Origin: Trinickia acidisoli
GTDB taxonomy: Bacteria; Pseudomonadota; Gammaproteobacteria; Burkholderiales; Burkholderiaceae
Reading direction: 5' to 3'
NCBI RefSeq assembly: GCF_017315725.1
Contig: NZ_JAFLRG010000001.1
Location: forward strand, 3,720,001 to 3,784,000
Length of the DNA: 64,000 nt
The translations under genes and the position numbers were made by a program. Below, piece after piece: positions 9,446-17,940 of this stretch; positions within the stretch are counted from its first letter, which is position 1, and every line of letters begins with the position of its first letter. The notes beneath the pieces were generated by a model. The model had not been told where the DNA came from and ran no database searches. It saw nothing but the letters and a program-made list of their open reading frames with translations.

Positions 9446-10717
9446 TCAGCCGTCCTCGTCGCGCCAATCGATGTCGCCGCACAACACGCAGAGGCGTTCG
9501 CCGACGCGCACGGCCATCGACAGCGTTACGCAAGGTAACGCTTCGTTGATCGACAGGTAAGGTTTCGTCGCATGGATACGATCGGGCGCGTCGACGGCGG
9601 CGTGAAAGTACGGCCGGCGCATCCAATTGGCGCCTTGCGCATCGGCAACGGGCAGAAAGCGCGCCTCATGGCCCGCGCGATCGGCGCGCAGTACGACGTT
9701 GCGGCCCGTCTGCCGCGCTTGCTCGTCGAGCAGGAAGCAGCGCGCCGCGTGATCGAGCGCAAGAAAGTTCCAACACACTTCCTCGAGCGCCTCGCCTTGC
9801 GCGAGGCGCTCCCCCGCGCGCGCAAACGCGTGCAGATAAGGCGCGAGCCGGCCGGTGCGCTGCCGCTCGCGGGCCTCGCTTTGCGCGCGATGCCGCTCGA
9901 CCAGCGCCGCGATGCGCTCGCTTGCATAGACGCTATCGGCCGCGGCGGGACCCGGGCGCCCAAAGTAAAACCCTTGGACGAAATCGGCATCGCACGAGAA
10001 CGCGAGCTGCGCCTCATGCTCCGTCTCGACGCCTTCGACGAGCACGAGCTTGCCCGCTTCATGCAGCATCGACACGAAGCCCGGCAAGATCGCCGCCGCC
10101 TGCGTTCGATGCGCCGCTTGCGAAAGCATCATGCGATCGACCTTCACGATGTCGGGATCGAGCTGCCAGATCCGTTCGAGATTCGAATCGCCCGCGCCGA
10201 AATCGTCGAGCGCGACCAAGAAGCCCTGCTCGCGAAACCGGCGCGCCTCCTCGGCAAGCTTGTCGAAATCTTCGGCGCGCACGGCCTGCAACTCGAGCAC
10301 GATGCGACGCGACGACAAATCGAGGCGATCGATGTGCGCGCGAAACGCCGCCGCATGATACGAATCGGCCAGCGCGCCGGCATGGACATTCAAGAACAAC
10401 CATTCGCGCTCGGCCTGCAGGGTCTTGAAGTTTTCCAGATGAAGCGACTGTGCGAGACGATCGACATAATGCAGCTCGCCTTGGCGCGCGGCGTCGCCGA
10501 ATACGTCGAGCGGCGGCACGGGGCGATCGAAGGTGTCGTGCGCGCGCAGCAAGCCTTCGTAGCCCACGGCGCGCAAGTGCGACAAACTGAAGATCGGCTG
10601 AAAGACGCTCGTGAGCGTGAGGTCGCGATGGCGCAGCGCGTAGCGCGGCAAACCCGACGCCACGTCGGATTGGAGCGACGGCCGGGCGGCCGCATGCTCG
10701 CGGACGGGCATCACCAT
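9446..10717 (-). CDS. EAL-domain cyclic-di-GMP phosphodiesterase with C-terminal sensor-like domain
   Basis: About 423 aa; the ATG at 10717 is preferred because GGAGG lies just upstream. The EAL motif appears as YEGLLR (Gly instead of Ala). Other catalytic elements are present: Asn in LFLNVHAG, Glu in IVLELQ, the paired Asp in DDFGAGDSNLE, Lys in DIVKVDRMM, Glu in VEGVET and Gln in QGFYFGRP. It is therefore probably an active phosphodiesterase hydrolysing c-di-GMP to pGpG. No GGDEF domain is present. The last ~170 residues (from about RLAQGEALEEVCWNFLAL) look like the Cache/PAS-like domain that follows EAL in YkuI-type proteins, suggesting ligand-controlled activity. No membrane segment is seen, so a cytoplasmic location is likely. 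Confidence 0.85.
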   Translation of the reverse strand: MVMPVREHAAARPSLQSDVASGLPRYALRHRDLTLTSVFQPIFSLSHLRAVGYEGLLRAHDTFDRPVPPLDVFGDAARQGELHYVDRLAQSLHLENFKTLQAEREWLFLNVHAGALADSYHAAAFRAHIDRLDLSSRRIVLELQAVRAEDFDKLAEEARRFREQGFLVALDDFGAGDSNLERIWQLDPDIVKVDRMMLSQAAHRTQAAAILPGFVSMLHEAGKLVLVEGVETEHEAQLAFSCDADFVQGFYFGRPGPAAADSVYASERIAALVERHRAQSEARERQRTGRLAPYLHAFARAGERLAQGEALEEVCWNFLALDHAARCFLLDEQARQTGRNVVLRADRAGHEARFLPVADAQGANWMRRPYFHAAVDAPDRIHATKPYLSINEALPCVTLSMAVRVGERLCVLCGDIDWRDEDG

Positions 10718-11034
10718 GCCGACCTCCATGCACAACGCGCACGAACGTCGCGAACATCACGAACGTCGTGGCAAAAACGACTGCGAAAGCGAAAGGCGAA
10801 AAACGTCATCGACGGCTCCCTCGATTCTTTTTACTGTAGTGGGAGCCGTAACGAAAGCAAGCTCTATGCTCGCGGGCCGCACCGATGCGAGGGCGGTGCA
10901 GCCGCAATGCCCGGCGAGACAGGACGAGCGGGTGTCGCGCTCATCGCCGGCACCGCCCGACACGCGCGCCGCGGCGGCAAACCGCACGCACCGCTACGGT
11001 GCAAAACGACCTGCCACGGGCATCCATGCCCTGA
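10718..11034. other. Intergenic region with inverted repeat; promoter side of the EAL gene
   Basis: No gene is supported in this 317-bp stretch. Perfect 9-bp arms ACGGCTCCC (10812-10820) and GGGAGCCGT (10841-10849) flank a 20-nt AT-rich loop that could hold promoter elements for the minus-strand EAL gene. A tandem copy of CACGAACGTCG-like sequence occurs around 10739-10771. Confidence 0.4.
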
Positions 11035-12342
11035 TCAGAGCACGGGGCCACGCGCCAGTTCGCGGCGCAGCAAAGCGTAGAGCAGAATGGCCCCGAACGT
11101 TGCGGTGCCGATGCCGCCGAGCGCGAAACCGCCGACCTGCAACGAGAAATTGCCGGCGCCGATCACAAGCGTAACGGCGGCAACGATCAGATTGCGGTTA
11201 TCGGAAAAGTCGACCTTGTTGACGACCCAAATGCGTGCGCCCGTCACGGCGATGAGCCCGAAGACGACGATCGACACGCCGCCGAGCACGGGCCCCGGAA
11301 TCGTCTCGATCAGCGCGCCGAACTTCGGCGAGAAACCGAGCACGAGCGCGATGACGGCGGCCACGACGAACACGATCGTCGAATAGATCTTCGTGACGGC
11401 CATCACGCCGATGTTCTCGGCGTAGGTCGTCACGCCCGTGCCGCCGGCAAAACCCGACACGATCGTCGCAAGACCGTCGCCGACGAAGGCGCGGCCGATG
11501 TAGCGGTCGAGATTCTGCCCGGTCATGGCGCTGACGGCTTTGATGTGCCCGAGGTTTTCGGCAACGAGGATCACGGCGACGGGCGCGAGCAGCAGCATCG
11601 CATGCGGATCGAAGACGGGCGCCGAGAAGTGCGGCAGGCCGAACCAGGCGGCATTGGCGACGAGCGAGAAGTCGACCGGCTTGCCGAGGCCCATGCCGTT
11701 GGTGGCGAGCGCGTAGATCAGATAAGCGATCACGAGCCCTACGAGAATAAGTAGGCGCTGCACCATTCCGCGCGTGAAGACGGCGACGATGCCGACGCAA
11801 AGCACGGTGACGACGGCCATCCATGAATCGAACGTCGACCCGCTCACGCCCTTGACGGCGATCGGCGCGAGATTCAAACCGATGACGGCGACGATCGACC
11901 CCGTGACGACCGGCGGCATGAGCGCCTCGATCCACTTCGTGCCGACGGCGCCGACGATGAGGCCGATGACCGCGTACACCACGCCGCAGGCGATGATGCC
12001 GCCGAGCGCGACCGGAATGTTCGCGTTCGCGCCGTGTCCCGCGTAGCCCGTGACGGCAATGATGAGACCGATGAAGGAAAAGCTCGAGCCGAGATAGCTC
12101 GGCACGCGTCCGCCGACGAGCACGAAGAACAGCAGCGTGCCGATGCCCGACATGAAGATGCACAGGTTCGGATCGAAGCCCATGAGCAATGGAGCGAGCA
12201 CCGTCGAGCCGAACATGGCGACGACGTGCTGCACGCCCATGGCGAACGTCTGCGGCCACGGCAAACGCTCGTCGGGTGCGACGACGCGTCCCTCGGCGGC
12301 GCTCGGCGTAAGGCGCCAGCGCGGAAAATAGGATTCGGCCAT
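11035..12342 (-). CDS. Nucleobase:cation symporter-2 family permease, RutG/uracil permease-like
   Basis: 435 aa, an integral inner-membrane protein with about 14 predicted segments. The start FPRWRLTPSAAEGRVVAPDERLPWPQTFAMGVQHVVAMFGSTVLAPLLMGFDP-like region is very close in style to E. coli RutG and UraA, and the conserved NCS2 Gln-His pair of the first segment (GVQHV) is present. The family imports uracil, xanthine or related bases with protons. AAGGAG lies about 10 bp before the ATG. No rut degradation genes are adjacent, so uracil is likely but not certain as substrate. Confidence 0.88.
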   Translation of the reverse strand: MAESYFPRWRLTPSAAEGRVVAPDERLPWPQTFAMGVQHVVAMFGSTVLAPLLMGFDPNLCIFMSGIGTLLFFVLVGGRVPSYLGSSFSFIGLIIAVTGYAGHGANANIPVALGGIIACGVVYAVIGLIVGAVGTKWIEALMPPVVTGSIVAVIGLNLAPIAVKGVSGSTFDSWMAVVTVLCVGIVAVFTRGMVQRLLILVGLVIAYLIYALATNGMGLGKPVDFSLVANAAWFGLPHFSAPVFDPHAMLLLAPVAVILVAENLGHIKAVSAMTGQNLDRYIGRAFVGDGLATIVSGFAGGTGVTTYAENIGVMAVTKIYSTIVFVVAAVIALVLGFSPKFGALIETIPGPVLGGVSIVVFGLIAVTGARIWVVNKVDFSDNRNLIVAAVTLVIGAGNFSLQVGGFALGGIGTATFGAILLYALLRRELARGPVL

Positions 12343-12531
12343 GCTCGTGGGGCTCCTTCTCGCGGGTGGAAGTGAACGGCACCGCCTCGATGCGGCGGCG
12401 CATTGGAATCACGCGCGAGTTTAAGGACGGCAATAGCCGGTGACAAGCGATGAAGCAGTTGTGTGAAGCAGTTAGGCGCTTTTCAAGCCCGGTTCTCGCG
12501 CCCCTCGTCGCCCCCTCATCGCAAGTAGCCC

Positions 12532-14085
12532 CTAGCTGAGCGCGAATACGGCGACGGCCGCCTTCAACTGTCCGGCTTGCGCGGTCATCGAGCTGGCGGC
12601 CGCGGCCGCCTCCTCGACGAGCGCGGCGTTCTGCTGAACCGTCCGATCCATCTGCGAGACGGCGATGCTGACCTGCTCGATGCCCTTGCTCTGCTCGCCC
12701 GAAGCCGCCGAGATTTCACCCATGATGTCGGTCACGCGTCGCACCGCGTGCACCACTTCGGTCATGGTCGAACCGGCGCGCTCGGCCAGCTCGGCGCCGC
12801 TATCGACGCGCGCCGTCGACGCTTCGATCAGCACCTTGATCTCCTTGGCCGAGACGGCGCTGCGCTGCGCGAGCGAGCGCACCTCGCCGGCCACGACGGC
12901 AAAACCCCGCCCTTGCTCACCGGCGCGCGCCGCCTCCACGGCCGCGTTGAGCGCGAGGATGTTCGTCTGGAACGCAATACCCTCGATGGCCGCGATGATG
13001 TCGGTCATCCGTTTGGAGCCGTTCGCGAGCTCGCGCATCGTGTCGACCACTTCGCCCACGAGGTTGCCGCTCTTGGTCGCGATTTCCGAAGCCGCGCCGG
13101 CCAGCGTGCTGGCCTGACGCGCGTTGTCGGCGTTGTGCCGCACCGTCGAACTGAGCTCTTCCATGCTGGAGGCCGTCTCTTCGAGCGAAGCGGCTTCTTG
13201 CTCCGTGCGCTCGGACAAGTCGGCATTGCCGCGCGCCAACTGCTCCGATGCGCCCGCGATGGCCTCGCTGGAGTTGCCGATCCGAGCCACGATCTCCGCC
13301 AGCCGATCGCGCATGTCCTTCAGCGCCCACAGCAGGCTCGTCCGATCGCCCGCACGCGTATCGATGCGCACCGACAGATCGCCGGCCGCCACGCGGTTAG
13401 CGATATGAGCGGCATAGCCGGGCTCGCCGCCGAGCTGCGCCGACAACCGCCGCGCGATGAGCCACGCGAGCGCCGCGCCCGCGACGAGGGATGCGGCCAT
13501 GAACGCGACCATGATGTCGCGCATCGACTGAAAGCGCTCCGTCGATTCGGCCACGCGAGCACTCGCCACCGTGTGCTTATAGCGAATCGCCTCTTCGAGC
13601 GATGCCCGCAAATCGTCGCTGGCCGCGATCACGCCCTGCACCATGGAGGCCTGATCCATGCCGGCGGGCATCGGCTCGGTGCCGATCTGAATCCGGATGT
13701 ACTTGTCCCAAGCCTGCTCTTTGGTGCGAATGTCGGCCACGACCTGGCGCCCGTGGTCGGTATCGACCGTTTCGCCGAACCGATCGAGGTCTTGATGGAT
13801 GTTGACGAGCGCATCGGCCATCCGTTGCTGCAACTTCTGCTTGGCGGCTGCATCGGCCGCGAATCCGAGGTTGGCGCCGGAGAGGTCCGCGTCGAGGCGA
13901 TATTTGTTCGTCTCTTCGATGGCGTACAGGCCGTCCATCTGCGAGGTGCCGAGGTCGGCGGCAATGCCGTGCATCGTCGCGAGCCCCCACACGCCCACGC
14001 CGCCGACGATCATGCCGAGGCCTATCACGACGGCGAAGGCCAGCAAGAGCTTGCTCAGCACCGTCATGCTATCGAGTCGATTCAT
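12532..14085 (-). CDS. Methyl-accepting chemotaxis protein
   Basis: 517 aa. One N-terminal membrane segment (LLLAFAVVIGLGMIVGGVGVWGLA), a periplasmic four-helix-bundle type sensor of ~150 residues, a second segment (FMAASLVAGAALAWLIA), a HAMP domain, and a long cytoplasmic signalling coiled coil. The hairpin tip has the conserved NILALNAAVEAARAGEQGRG core that contacts CheA and CheW. No NWETF-type receptor tail is present. The protein converts a periplasmic ligand signal into control of CheA kinase. A FliA-type promoter is visible upstream, fitting flagellar regulon control. The ligand is not predictable. Confidence 0.95.
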   Translation of the reverse strand: MNRLDSMTVLSKLLLAFAVVIGLGMIVGGVGVWGLATMHGIAADLGTSQMDGLYAIEETNKYRLDADLSGANLGFAADAAAKQKLQQRMADALVNIHQDLDRFGETVDTDHGRQVVADIRTKEQAWDKYIRIQIGTEPMPAGMDQASMVQGVIAASDDLRASLEEAIRYKHTVASARVAESTERFQSMRDIMVAFMAASLVAGAALAWLIARRLSAQLGGEPGYAAHIANRVAAGDLSVRIDTRAGDRTSLLWALKDMRDRLAEIVARIGNSSEAIAGASEQLARGNADLSERTEQEAASLEETASSMEELSSTVRHNADNARQASTLAGAASEIATKSGNLVGEVVDTMRELANGSKRMTDIIAAIEGIAFQTNILALNAAVEAARAGEQGRGFAVVAGEVRSLAQRSAVSAKEIKVLIEASTARVDSGAELAERAGSTMTEVVHAVRRVTDIMGEISAASGEQSKGIEQVSIAVSQMDRTVQQNAALVEEAAAAASSMTAQAGQLKAAVAVFALS

Positions 14086-14157
14086 TTTGGGGTCCTTACC
14101 AATTTCCGAGAAAGCGCGTTGCCACGGTTCGACGAACGCCCGACGCGCCTCTTCTTG

Positions 14158-14184
14158 ATTACGGCAGGACTCCCGCGAGGTTTA
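14158..14184 (-). promoter_or_regulatory. FliA (sigma-28) type promoter of the chemoreceptor gene
   Basis: On the minus strand, TAAA (14184-14181), then exactly 15 nt, then GCCGTAAT (14165-14158). The consensus of flagellar/chemotaxis class-3 promoters is TAAA-N15-GCCGATAA. It lies about 75 bp upstream of the start codon of a chemotaxis gene, in the right orientation. Confidence 0.65.
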
Positions 14185-14216
14185 TATGTCTATTCCGAAA
14201 ATAGACGAAGACATAT
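14184..14216. repeat. Nested inverted repeats upstream of the chemoreceptor promoter
   Basis: The outer arms ATATGTCT (14184-14191) and AGACATAT (14209-14216) enclose inner arms GTCTATT (14188-14194) and AATAGAC (14200-14206). The element abuts the -35 of the FliA-type promoter, so it may be an operator. It lies 24 bp beyond the stop of the cupin gene; the cupin is also on the minus strand, so it is not a terminator for that gene. Confidence 0.45.
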
Positions 14217-14240
14217 GCCTAGGGTCAAACCCGATGGCGT

Positions 14241-14639
14241 TCAGATCCAAACGTCGTTCGGCTGCGTTCGTTCGCCGCGCGCGTCGCCTGTATTGAGCAC
14301 ACCGCACGGTTCGATCAGCATCAGGCTCGCTTCGTGTTCGGCAAAAGGCTTGTGCTCGACGCCGCGCGGCACGACGAACAGATCGCCCGCGTGCAAATGC
14401 ACGGGGCCGTCACGCATGTCGATGCGCACCTCACCCTCTACGACGAAGAACGTTTCGTCCGTATCGGCATGACTGTGCCAAACGAAGTCGCCTCGTACCT
14501 TCACGACCTTGAACTGATAGTCGTTCATCTGCGCGACGACACGCGGTATCCACGGGTCCGCGACGAGGCCCAGCTTCTCGCGCAGGTTGACGATTCTGCC
14601 CACGCCTTGGCGTGCCGCCGCTTCGCTGTGATCGTTCAT
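14241..14639 (-). CDS. Cupin-domain protein
   Basis: 132 aa, a single small beta-barrel. The first cupin motif is seen as WHSHADTDETFFVVEGEV (two His and a Glu for metal binding) and the second as GDLFVVPRGVEHKPFAE (His). Such stand-alone cupins are often metal-dependent sugar or amino-acid-derivative isomerases, dioxygenases or small-molecule binders; the substrate cannot be read. The gene is divergent from a MocR-type regulator with ~170 bp between starts, a layout in which the regulator commonly controls its neighbour. No signal peptide, so probably cytoplasmic. Confidence 0.85.
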   Translation of the reverse strand: MNDHSEAAARQGVGRIVNLREKLGLVADPWIPRVVAQMNDYQFKVVKVRGDFVWHSHADTDETFFVVEGEVRIDMRDGPVHLHAGDLFVVPRGVEHKPFAEHEASLMLIEPCGVLNTGDARGERTQPNDVWI

Positions 14640-14811
14640 CTCCGCTCCTTGATCGGTTTCGGTGAAATCGTGGTGAGAACCGAGCCGATCGTAGCGCCTT
14701 GCGGAGGACGATAACAGTCACAATTTTTTGAAAAATAGACCATAACAATTCCCCTGGCGAGGGCTGTCTCGCGCGCCGATAATGGCGTATCGTCCTGCCT
14801 GCACCATCACC

Positions 14812-16245
14812 ATGAACCACCCGCCATCCCATCGCTACGAACAGCTCGCCGAACTCATTGCGCAGATGATCGAGAAAGGCACGCTCGCAGCCGGCGCGCG
14901 GCTACCCTCGTTGCGTGCCGCGAGCGAGCAGCACGGCGTCAGCCTTTCGACGACGCTGCAAGCGTATCGGCTGCTCGAACAGCGCGGCGTGCTGACCGCA
15001 AGGTCACAATCGGGCTACTACGTCAACGGCGTTCGCACGACGGCGCTCGCGCTACCCTCGATGTCGCGCGGCCGCACGAAACCGTCGACCGTGTCGATCA
15101 GCGACGCCGTCACGCATTTGCTCGAACATGCTGCCAACACGTCGCTCGTGCCGCTAGGTTGCGCCGTGCCCGATGCTGCGCTGCTGCAAGCAGCCCGGCT
15201 GGACCGCACGTTGGCTCGCTTGGCGCGAACGCAGGGCGAGAACGCCAACATCTACTCGGCACCGTTAGGCGAGCACGCGTTGCGTCAGGCCATTGCCCAG
15301 CGCGCCATGCGTGTCGGGCAGGCGTTGTCGGCCGACGATATTCTGATCACCTGCGGCTGCACCGAGGCGCTCGTGCTTGCGCTATCGGCCGTCGCTTCGC
15401 GCGGCCAGGCGGTTGCGATCGAATCGCCGACTTATTTCGGACTCCTACATACACTCGAAGCGCTGGGCCTAAAAGCATTCGAATTGCCGACCGATCCGAT
15501 CGCTGGCGTGGACGTCGCCGCACTCGCGAGGCTGCTCGAAACCGAAACGATTTCGGCCTGCGTCCTATCGTCGAGCTTCAACAATCCCTTAGGCTCGACG
15601 ATGCCCGACGCGAACAAGCGCTCGTTGCTCGCTCTGCTGACCGCGCACGACATACCGTTGATCGAAGACGACATCTATGGCGATTTGCATTTCGGTCGCG
15701 AGCGCCCAAAGCCATTCATCGCACTCGATGGAGGCGCGAACACCATTTATTGCAGCTCGTTTTCGAAGAGCATCGCGCCTGGGTATCGCGTCGGCTGGAT
15801 TACGGCGGGCGTGCACATGGCACGCGTGGTCGAGCGCAAGCTCGCCTTCAGCCTGTGCAGCGCGGTGCTGCCGCAGCGTGCGCTAGCGGATTTTCTCGCG
15901 ACGGGCGCCTACGACACGCACTTGCGCCGCGTGCGGCGCGTGTTTCAAGAAAACCTCGCACGCATGGCACGCACGGTCGAGGCAAGTTTTCCGGCAGGTA
16001 CGAAGGTGAGTCGACCTCAAGGCGGCTTCGTGCTGTGGCTCGAATTGCCGCGCAGCGTCGATACGCGCACCCTCTTTGACAAAGCGCTCGAGCGCGGCAT
16101 CTGTTTCGCGCCCGGCGACGTCTTCTCGGCCAGCCGGCGCTTTCGCAACTGCCTGCGCTTGAGCGCGGGCTATTCGTGGACGGCACGAATCGAAAGCGGC
16201 GTGCGCACCCTTGGGTCGCTGGCGCGCGAAGCGTTAATGCGTTAA
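14812..16245 (+). CDS. MocR-type regulator: GntR winged helix fused to a PLP aminotransferase-like domain
   Basis: 477 aa from ATG 14812; an ATG at 14782 in the same frame is an alternative. Residues ~10-75 form a GntR-type winged helix (YEQLAELIAQMIEKGTLAAGARLPSLRAASEQHGVS). The rest is a fold-type I aminotransferase-like domain with the PLP-Lys in SSFSKSIAPGYRVGW and the expected Asp in EDDIYGDL. MocR proteins sense PLP or amino compounds and regulate vitamin B6, amino-acid or polyamine genes. The divergent cupin gene is the probable target. An AT-rich block with an ATTTTT-TG-AAAAAT dyad (14723-14736) and two ATAACA copies (14711, 14742) lies between the two starts. Confidence 0.9.
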   Translation: MNHPPSHRYEQLAELIAQMIEKGTLAAGARLPSLRAASEQHGVSLSTTLQAYRLLEQRGVLTARSQSGYYVNGVRTTALALPSMSRGRTKPSTVSISDAVTHLLEHAANTSLVPLGCAVPDAALLQAARLDRTLARLARTQGENANIYSAPLGEHALRQAIAQRAMRVGQALSADDILITCGCTEALVLALSAVASRGQAVAIESPTYFGLLHTLEALGLKAFELPTDPIAGVDVAALARLLETETISACVLSSSFNNPLGSTMPDANKRSLLALLTAHDIPLIEDDIYGDLHFGRERPKPFIALDGGANTIYCSSFSKSIAPGYRVGWITAGVHMARVVERKLAFSLCSAVLPQRALADFLATGAYDTHLRRVRRVFQENLARMARTVEASFPAGTKVSRPQGGFVLWLELPRSVDTRTLFDKALERGICFAPGDVFSASRRFRNCLRLSAGYSWTARIESGVRTLGSLAREALMR

Positions 16246-16335
16246 ATCGCCGATGGCGCTTGGCAAGCTCAATCGTTAGGACTACGAATCGAATCTGCGA
16301 TTATCGATCGTCGACCGTCGACCGAAGTCATCGAA

Positions 16336-16716
16336 TCAGCGCAACAAACGTTTCCCCGCGTCCCCCCGTTCGCATCGAATGATTCGATAACTGCCGACCG
16401 GGCTCGCGTCGACGAATCGCCGAAAAATATCAAACGGCTCGCAGCGCACGCCGCACGTAAACGCGTCGAAAAACGCGCGCCCTTCCTCGGGATAGGTATG
16501 CAGCGAAACGTGCGACTCCGCGAGCAACAGCAGCACCGTCACGCCGTTCGGCTCGAACGCATGCCGGATCGTGCCGAGCACCGTCGCCCCCTCGGCTACC
16601 GCGGCCTCGATCAACGCTCGCGCAAGCGCATCGCCGTTGTTGAGCACCTCGGCAGGCGTATCGGCGATATCGGCGAGCACATGGCGGCCATAGGCGAAAT
16701 GCGGCGAATCAGGCAT
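16336..16716 (-). CDS. S-adenosylmethionine decarboxylase-like pyruvoyl proenzyme (SpeD family)
   Basis: 126 aa from ATG 16716, which overlaps the exporter gene stop by 8 bp. All hallmarks of the small prokaryotic AdoMet decarboxylase class are present: self-cleavage site AESHVSLHTYPEEG with Glu67-Ser68 (Ser becoming the pyruvoyl group), His73, and the catalytic Cys in DAFTCG (Cys88). The classical reaction yields decarboxylated AdoMet for aminopropyl transfer. No spermidine synthase is adjacent. Some SpeD relatives have been shown to act on arginine or ornithine instead. Being the last gene of an operon with a micropeptide, a radical SAM protein and an exporter, it may serve that pathway rather than bulk polyamine synthesis; this is inference. 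Confidence 0.85.
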   Translation of the reverse strand: MPDSPHFAYGRHVLADIADTPAEVLNNGDALARALIEAAVAEGATVLGTIRHAFEPNGVTVLLLLAESHVSLHTYPEEGRAFFDAFTCGVRCEPFDIFRRFVDASPVGSYRIIRCERGDAGKRLLR

Positions 16717-17932
16717 GACGCCTCGCCGAGCGCGCGGCGCCCACATAGCCGACGGCAACGACAGCGGCGCCGATGATCGAAATGCCGATGCCGACGGGCG
16801 CCACGACGCTCAGCGCGCCCGCGAACGCACCCGACATCGCCTCGCTCGTATTGGCCAGTGTCGAGAACAAGCTGAAATTCTTGCCCATGTTCGCTTCCGT
16901 CGACAGGCGTTGAATATTGGTCGGCAGGACGACGTCGACGAATGCACCGATGCCCCCGAGCGCGAAACATCCGACGAGCGTCGCCGGCGCACTGACCGCA
17001 CACAGCGGCAGGAGCGCGAGCATGAACCCGTAGCAACGCCAATACGTCATCAAGCTCGGCGTGCTGAAATCGCGTGAAACGCTACCGCACAAGAGTGCGC
17101 CGGCAGCGGCGCCCAGCGCGAGAAAGCTCATCGCGTAGCCGATGATGCTGTCCGCGAAGCCCGCGCCTTTGAGCATCGTCGGAATAAGCACGCGCAATGC
17201 GGCGCCGACGAACAGAATGCACAGTGCCGAGTAGCCGATGCTGACGAACAGCTCACGCCTGGCGAGCGCCGCTTTGAAGTTCGCGGCGAACTCGCCGTAC
17301 AGGCCGCCCAGCGTGATCGATCGACGCGGCTCGGTCTGCGCGACGGGGGCCGGCGCGGCAATCGCATATCGGATACAGAGCGCGGACACGAGATAGGTCG
17401 CCGCATCGATCGCGAGCACGTAGCCGAGATCCGTCACCGCATAAAGCAGCGTGCCGCCAAGCGCAGGGCCGATGAAGCCGCCCAGTTCCGCCGCCATCTG
17501 CGCCGCTCCGTTCGCGGCCGGCAAATGCTCGGCTCGCACGAGCGCGGGAATCGCACCTTGAAACGCGGGCTGAAACACGGTACGAAACGCTGTCATCGAC
17601 ATGCCGATGAGCGCGAGTGAAATCACATCGATTCGCCCTTGCGAAAGCAGCAAGCAAAACGCGATGGTAATCGCCATCCGCGCGAGGTCGGCATAGACCA
17701 TCAGCGAGCGCCGCGGCCAGCGATCCGATAGTGCGCCGCCGAGCGGGCCGAGCACCACGTACGGAATGAATCGAAAGAAATAGACGGCACCGGACAGCGC
17801 GACATTGGCGTCGGTGACGCGCAAGACCGTGAGGATGAAGACGAACTCATGAACGCCATCGCCGATTTGCGACAGCAGATTACCCGTCAGCAGAACGGAG
17901 AGACGGCGCTCTTTTCGCAGCATCGCGAGCAT
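16709..17932 (-). CDS. MFS exporter, EntS-like (MFS_3 family)
   Basis: 407 aa from ATG 17932, preceded by AGGAG that overlaps the stop codon region of the radical SAM gene 8 bp upstream. About 12 membrane segments; the loop 2-3 motif appears as GGALSDRWPRRSLMVYADLARM. The start (NLLSQIGDGVHEFVFILTVL) resembles the enterobactin-exporter/MFS_3 group, whose members export siderophores and other small secreted metabolites. Position within the operon suggests export of the product made by the flanking enzymes. The gene frame remains open upstream into the radical SAM gene, but that extension is not protein-like. Confidence 0.88.
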   Translation of the reverse strand: MLAMLRKERRLSVLLTGNLLSQIGDGVHEFVFILTVLRVTDANVALSGAVYFFRFIPYVVLGPLGGALSDRWPRRSLMVYADLARMAITIAFCLLLSQGRIDVISLALIGMSMTAFRTVFQPAFQGAIPALVRAEHLPAANGAAQMAAELGGFIGPALGGTLLYAVTDLGYVLAIDAATYLVSALCIRYAIAAPAPVAQTEPRRSITLGGLYGEFAANFKAALARRELFVSIGYSALCILFVGAALRVLIPTMLKGAGFADSIIGYAMSFLALGAAAGALLCGSVSRDFSTPSLMTYWRCYGFMLALLPLCAVSAPATLVGCFALGGIGAFVDVVLPTNIQRLSTEANMGKNFSLFSTLANTSEAMSGAFAGALSVVAPVGIGISIIGAAVVAVGYVGAARSARRHA

Positions 17933-17940
17933 CGCTTCTC

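Noticed and set aside
9572..11080. 502-codon open frame opposite the EAL gene
   Set aside because: Antisense to a domain-verified gene, no family resemblance.
12577..14472. 631-codon open frame opposite the chemoreceptor
   Set aside because: Antisense shadow of a clear MCP gene; no ribosome site and no protein-like motif.
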